From assembly GCA_021821195.1 (NCBI GenBank), contig JAKACT010000003.1, positions 124,001 to 188,000 of the forward strand: a stretch of DNA of 64,000 bases. Direction: 5' to 3'. The first letter of the stretch is position 1. The number at the start of each line of letters is the position of its first letter. The stretch is from Pseudomonadota bacterium. GTDB taxonomy: Bacteria > Pseudomonadota > Gammaproteobacteria > Xanthomonadales > Xanthomonadaceae. The notes below the pieces were generated by a model. It was given only the letters and a program-made list of their open reading frames with translations. It was not told where the DNA came from and searched no databases. Shown one piece after another: positions 61,288 to 64,000 of the stretch. The translations under genes were made by a program, and so were the position numbers.

Positions 61288-63387
61288 ATGGCCACAGGCA
61301 AAGACATTGCGCTGCGACTGATGCTGGTGGCCGATCTGGTCAACGAGGCCGAGGCCCTGGTCAGCCGCCTGCGCAACGCCGGTACCGCGGTGCGCCCGTT
61401 GCGCCCGGAATCGCTGGATGAAATGGTCGAGATGCTGGCCGGGCAACCGGTGGACATGGTGCTGGCCGACTATGCCTCCGCCCTGCTGCCCTTCGAGCAA
61501 GTAGCCAAGGCGGTGATAGGCTGCGGCCGCGACGTGCCGCTGCTGGCCACGCTGGACGGCATCAGCGACGACATCCTCGAGAACGTGCAGGCGCTGGGCG
61601 CACAGGCGGTGGCCCTGCGCGACCGCCCGCAGCAGTTCCTGAAGACCGTGCAGGCGGAATGGCAGGCGCTGGAAGCCCGCCGCACCCAGCGCCGGCTGGA
61701 GGCGCAGATGCGCGAGACCCAGCGCCGCTGCGACATGCTGATCGATTCCTCGCGCGAGCCCATCGCCTACATCCACGAAGGCATGCACATCCGCGCCAAC
61801 CAGGCCTACCTGGAGATGTTCGGCTTCGAGTCGTTCGAGGACATCGAGGGCATGTCGCTGCTGGACCTGGTGGCGCCCGGCGACGTGACCGCGTTCAAGG
61901 CGCTGCTCAAGAGCCTGTCCAAGGGCGAGGAAGCGCCGCCGCGCTACGAGCTGACCGCGCACGACGCCGACGGCAACGAGTTCCCGGCGGTGATGGAGTT
62001 CACCGCCGCGCAGTACCAGGGCGAGGCCTGCCAGCAGGTGATATTCCGCCACCAGGCCGCCGAGGTGGACCCGGAGCTGGCCCGCGAGGTCGAGGAACTG
62101 CGCCAGCGCGACCAGAGCACCGGCCTGCTCAACCGCCCCACCTTCCTGCGCGTGCTCGAAGACGCGGTGGCCGAAGCCGCCCAGCAGCGCGCCCAGTACG
62201 GCCTGCTGCTGCTGGAGCCCGACAACTACCAGCGCATCCTGCAGGAGATCGGCCTGGACAGCGCCGACGACCTACTGGCGGCGATCGCCGACTGCATCCG
62301 CCAGGTGGTCGGCGAGCAGCTAGCCGACGGCAGCGCCCACGCGGCGCGCTTCAGCGAGCACAGCTTCGCGGTGCTGGCCCACGGCGACCACGCACGCACC
62401 GCTGCACTGGCCGATCGCATCATCGACGCGTTCGCGGCGCGGCTGTTCGAGGTCGGCGGCAGTTCCAGCACCATCACCGCCAGCATTGGCGGCGTGCAGA
62501 TCGGCGAGAAGATCGCCAGCGTCACCCAGGTGCTGGCCAAGGCCAGCCAATGCCTGCAGTCCTCGCTGGGCGTGGGCGGCAACCATGCCGAAGTGTTCGA
62601 CCCCAGCGCCACCGACCGCGCCGAGGAAGAGCGCATCCAGGCCTGGGTGGACCGCCTGCACGACGCGCTGGCCAACGACCGCTTCCTGCTCCATTACCAG
62701 CCGATCATCCACCTGCTGGGCGAGCCGCGGGCGATGTACGAAAGCTACCTGCGGCTGGAATCGGGCACCGGCGAAACCATCACCCCGATGAACTTCCTGC
62801 CGATCGCCGAGGAACATGGCCTGATGGGGCAGATCGACCGCTGGGTGATCGGCCATGCCATCTCGGTGCTGGGCGCGCGCACGCGCGCCGGCAAGCCGGT
62901 GACGCTGCTGGTGAAGATCACCCAGGCCTCCCTGCAGGACCCCACCCTGCCCGCCTACATCGGCGAGCAGCTGGCCGCGCACGGGGTCCCCGGCGACGCG
63001 CTGCTGCTGCAGCTGCCGGAATCGAAGGTGTTCATCAACCTGCGCGCCACCCAGGATTTCGCCGCCGCGATCGGCAGGCTGGGCTGCAAGCTGGTGCTGG
63101 AGCAGTTCGGCGCCGGGCTGGACTCGTTCCAGCTGCTGTCCCACTTCACCCCCGGTTTCGTCAAGATCGACCGCAGCTTCATGGAAGACCTGTCGAAGCA
63201 CCAGGCCAACCAGAACCGGGTGCGCGAGCTGGCGCAGAAGGCCCGTGACCTCGGCATCCAGAGCATCGCCGAGTTCGTGCAGGACGCCGCCAGCATGAGC
63301 ATCCTGTTCTCGCAGGGCATCGACTATGTCGAGGGCAACTTCCTGGCCATCGCCGGCCCGGACATGAACTACGAGTTCGACGCCTGA
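61288..63387 (+). CDS. fimX: FimX-like type IV pilus c-di-GMP effector
   Basis: A 699-residue protein of REC-PAS-GGDEF-EAL layout: REC-like (about 8-120), PAS (about 150-255), GGDEF (about 275-440) and EAL (about 455-695). Both catalytic motifs are degenerate: the GGDEF site reads FSEHSF (355-360) and the EAL motif YESYLRL (484-490), so it should bind but not make or break c-di-GMP. This matches FimX of Pseudomonas and Xanthomonas, which drives pilus assembly with PilZ and PilB partners. ATG at 61288 is used. A hairpin terminator follows. Confidence 0.88.
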   Translation: MATGKDIALRLMLVADLVNEAEALVSRLRNAGTAVRPLRPESLDEMVEMLAGQPVDMVLADYASALLPFEQVAKAVIGCGRDVPLLATLDGISDDILENVQALGAQAVALRDRPQQFLKTVQAEWQALEARRTQRRLEAQMRETQRRCDMLIDSSREPIAYIHEGMHIRANQAYLEMFGFESFEDIEGMSLLDLVAPGDVTAFKALLKSLSKGEEAPPRYELTAHDADGNEFPAVMEFTAAQYQGEACQQVIFRHQAAEVDPELAREVEELRQRDQSTGLLNRPTFLRVLEDAVAEAAQQRAQYGLLLLEPDNYQRILQEIGLDSADDLLAAIADCIRQVVGEQLADGSAHAARFSEHSFAVLAHGDHARTAALADRIIDAFAARLFEVGGSSSTITASIGGVQIGEKIASVTQVLAKASQCLQSSLGVGGNHAEVFDPSATDRAEEERIQAWVDRLHDALANDRFLLHYQPIIHLLGEPRAMYESYLRLESGTGETITPMNFLPIAEEHGLMGQIDRWVIGHAISVLGARTRAGKPVTLLVKITQASLQDPTLPAYIGEQLAAHGVPGDALLLQLPESKVFINLRATQDFAAAIGRLGCKLVLEQFGAGLDSFQLLSHFTPGFVKIDRSFMEDLSKHQANQNRVRELAQKARDLGIQSIAEFVQDAASMSILFSQGIDYVEGNFLAIAGPDMNYEFDA

Positions 63388-63393
63388 GGACGA

Positions 63394-63419
63394 CGAAGCC
63401 CGCCGGGTGGCGGGCTTCG
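63394..63419 (+). terminator. Hairpin between fimX and htpX
   Basis: An 11-base stem (CGAAGCCCGCC / GGCGGGCTTCG) with a GGGT loop, 7 bases after the fimX stop, in a convergent gap. No T-run; termination in both directions is plausible. Confidence 0.65.
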
Positions 63420-63444
63420 CGTGGTGCATTCCGGCGTTCCCGGA

Positions 63445-64000
63445 TCAGCCGGCCTGGCGCAGCGCCGCGATGCGGTCCTCCAGCGGCGGATGGCTGCGCA
63501 GCAGGCCGCTCATCCCGCCACTGATGCCGAACGCCGCCACCTGCTTGGGAAGGGTGCTGGCGCCGTGGGTCTGCGCCAGCCGCTCCAGCGCGGCGATCAT
63601 CTTGTGGCGGCCAGCCAGCGACGCACCGCCGGCATCGGCGCGGAACTCGCGGTGGCGCGAGAACCACATCGCGATCATCGAGGCGAACACGCCGAAGACC
63701 ATCTCCAGCACGAACACGATGATGTAGTAGCCGAAGCCCGGCGCATCGCTGTCGCGGTTTCCGCTGATCGCGCCGTCCACCACCCGGCCGACCACGCGGG
63801 CCAGCACGATCACGAAGGTGTTGAGCACGCCCTGCAGCAGCGCCATGGTCACCATGTCGCCGTTGGCGACGTGGCTGACCTCGTGCGCCAGCACCGCCTC
63901 GGCCTCGTCGCGGTTCATCGCCCGCAGCAGGCCGGTGGACACCGCCACGAGCGCGTTGTTGCGGTTGGCGCCGGTGGCGAAGGCGTTGATCTCAGGGGCG
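63445..64000 (-). CDS. htpX: Protease HtpX, partial (N-terminus beyond the window)
   Basis: The C-terminal 184 residues of an M48 membrane zinc protease. The frame is open to the right edge ([25 protein letters not shown]), with the zinc motif [11 protein letters not shown], two hydrophobic helices ([42 protein letters not shown]) and the [14 protein letters not shown] segment carrying the third ligand Glu. The C-terminal [14 protein letters not shown] is typical. HtpX degrades misfolded inner-membrane proteins during stress. The first about 110 residues are missing from the window. Confidence 0.93.
   Translation of the reverse strand, partial: APEINAFATGANRNNALVAVSTGLLRAMNRDEAEAVLAHEVSHVANGDMVTMALLQGVLNTFVIVLARVVGRVVDGAISGNRDSDAPGFGYYIIVFVLEMVFGVFASMIAMWFSRHREFRADAGGASLAGRHKMIAALERLAQTHGASTLPKQVAAFGISGGMSGLLRSHPPLEDRIAALRQAG

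Overview
The window reads as a continuous piece of a high-GC gammaproteobacterial chromosome, most likely from the Lysobacteraceae (Xanthomonadaceae). Reasons are the fused two-domain 2-oxo acid dehydrogenase E1, a FimX-type pilus regulator, a DksA with a very long Lys/Ala-rich tail and a single zinc-site cysteine, a 75-residue protein of the DUF6116 type, a PhaR/phasin toolkit, and dense operons with ATGA or 8-base overlaps. The genus cannot be fixed from the sequence alone.

Layout. 1-2760: serC-pheA-hisC amino-acid operon (hisC runs off the left edge). 2880-8017: a small polyhydroxyalkanoate-granule protein, an FHA-domain membrane protein, a conserved hypothetical, a patatin-like phospholipase, a phasin and a membrane-anchored Mrr-like nuclease. 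8400-11350: a compositionally different, AT-richer module with a C5-cytosine methyltransferase facing a ParB-like protein and a PD-(D/E)xK-like nuclease; this is the best candidate for an accessory defence system. 11557-13133: an OB-fold membrane protein, a decayed SRAP gene, tRNA-Cys and tRNA-Gly. 13181-25349: a long envelope and DNA-repair block on the minus strand (lolC, lolD, comEC, exbB, exbD, msbA, lpxK, kdsB, low-molecular-weight phosphatase, uvrC, pgsA). 25373-29740: succinate dehydrogenase with assembly factors (sdhAF4-like, sdhC, sdhD, sdhA, sdhB, sdhE, ygfX-like). 29769-34873: ygfZ, an uncharacterised flavoprotein plus ThDP-enzyme pair, and a secreted Tudor-knot protein. 34879-39039: gcdH, a GNAT acetyltransferase, a truncated glutathione S-transferase and a fused branched-chain-type E1. 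39254-44639: glycine-zipper protein, DUF6116 protein, TatD nuclease, tcdA, phaR, a STAS-like small protein and class I fumarase. 44717-50819: ABC exporter, sugar dehydrogenase lipoprotein, DUF488 protein, ferredoxin-NADP reductase, thioredoxin-like protein, a second STAS-like paralogue and glutathione peroxidase. 51030-64000: M3 peptidase, dksA, yidD, a collapsed dihydroorotase pseudogene, folE2, a short squalene/phytoene-synthase homologue, a HAD phosphatase, ubiG, an mtaD-type deaminase, efp and epmB (divergent), fimX, and htpX running off the right edge.

How the genes fit together. Most of the window is core metabolism and envelope biogenesis: LPS assembly (kdsB, lpxK, msbA), lipoprotein sorting (lolCD), TCA cycle (complete SdhABCD with three or four helpers, fumarase), translation-factor modification (EF-P with EpmB), tRNA modification (tcdA) and quinone synthesis (ubiG). 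Three polyhydroxyalkanoate-associated genes (a granule-region protein, a phasin and phaR) lie at separate loci without a synthase. Three gene remnants (SRAP, glutathione S-transferase, dihydroorotase) point to ongoing genome reduction. Several gene ends share one style of hairpin terminator with an AAGCCC(C/G)-type stem.
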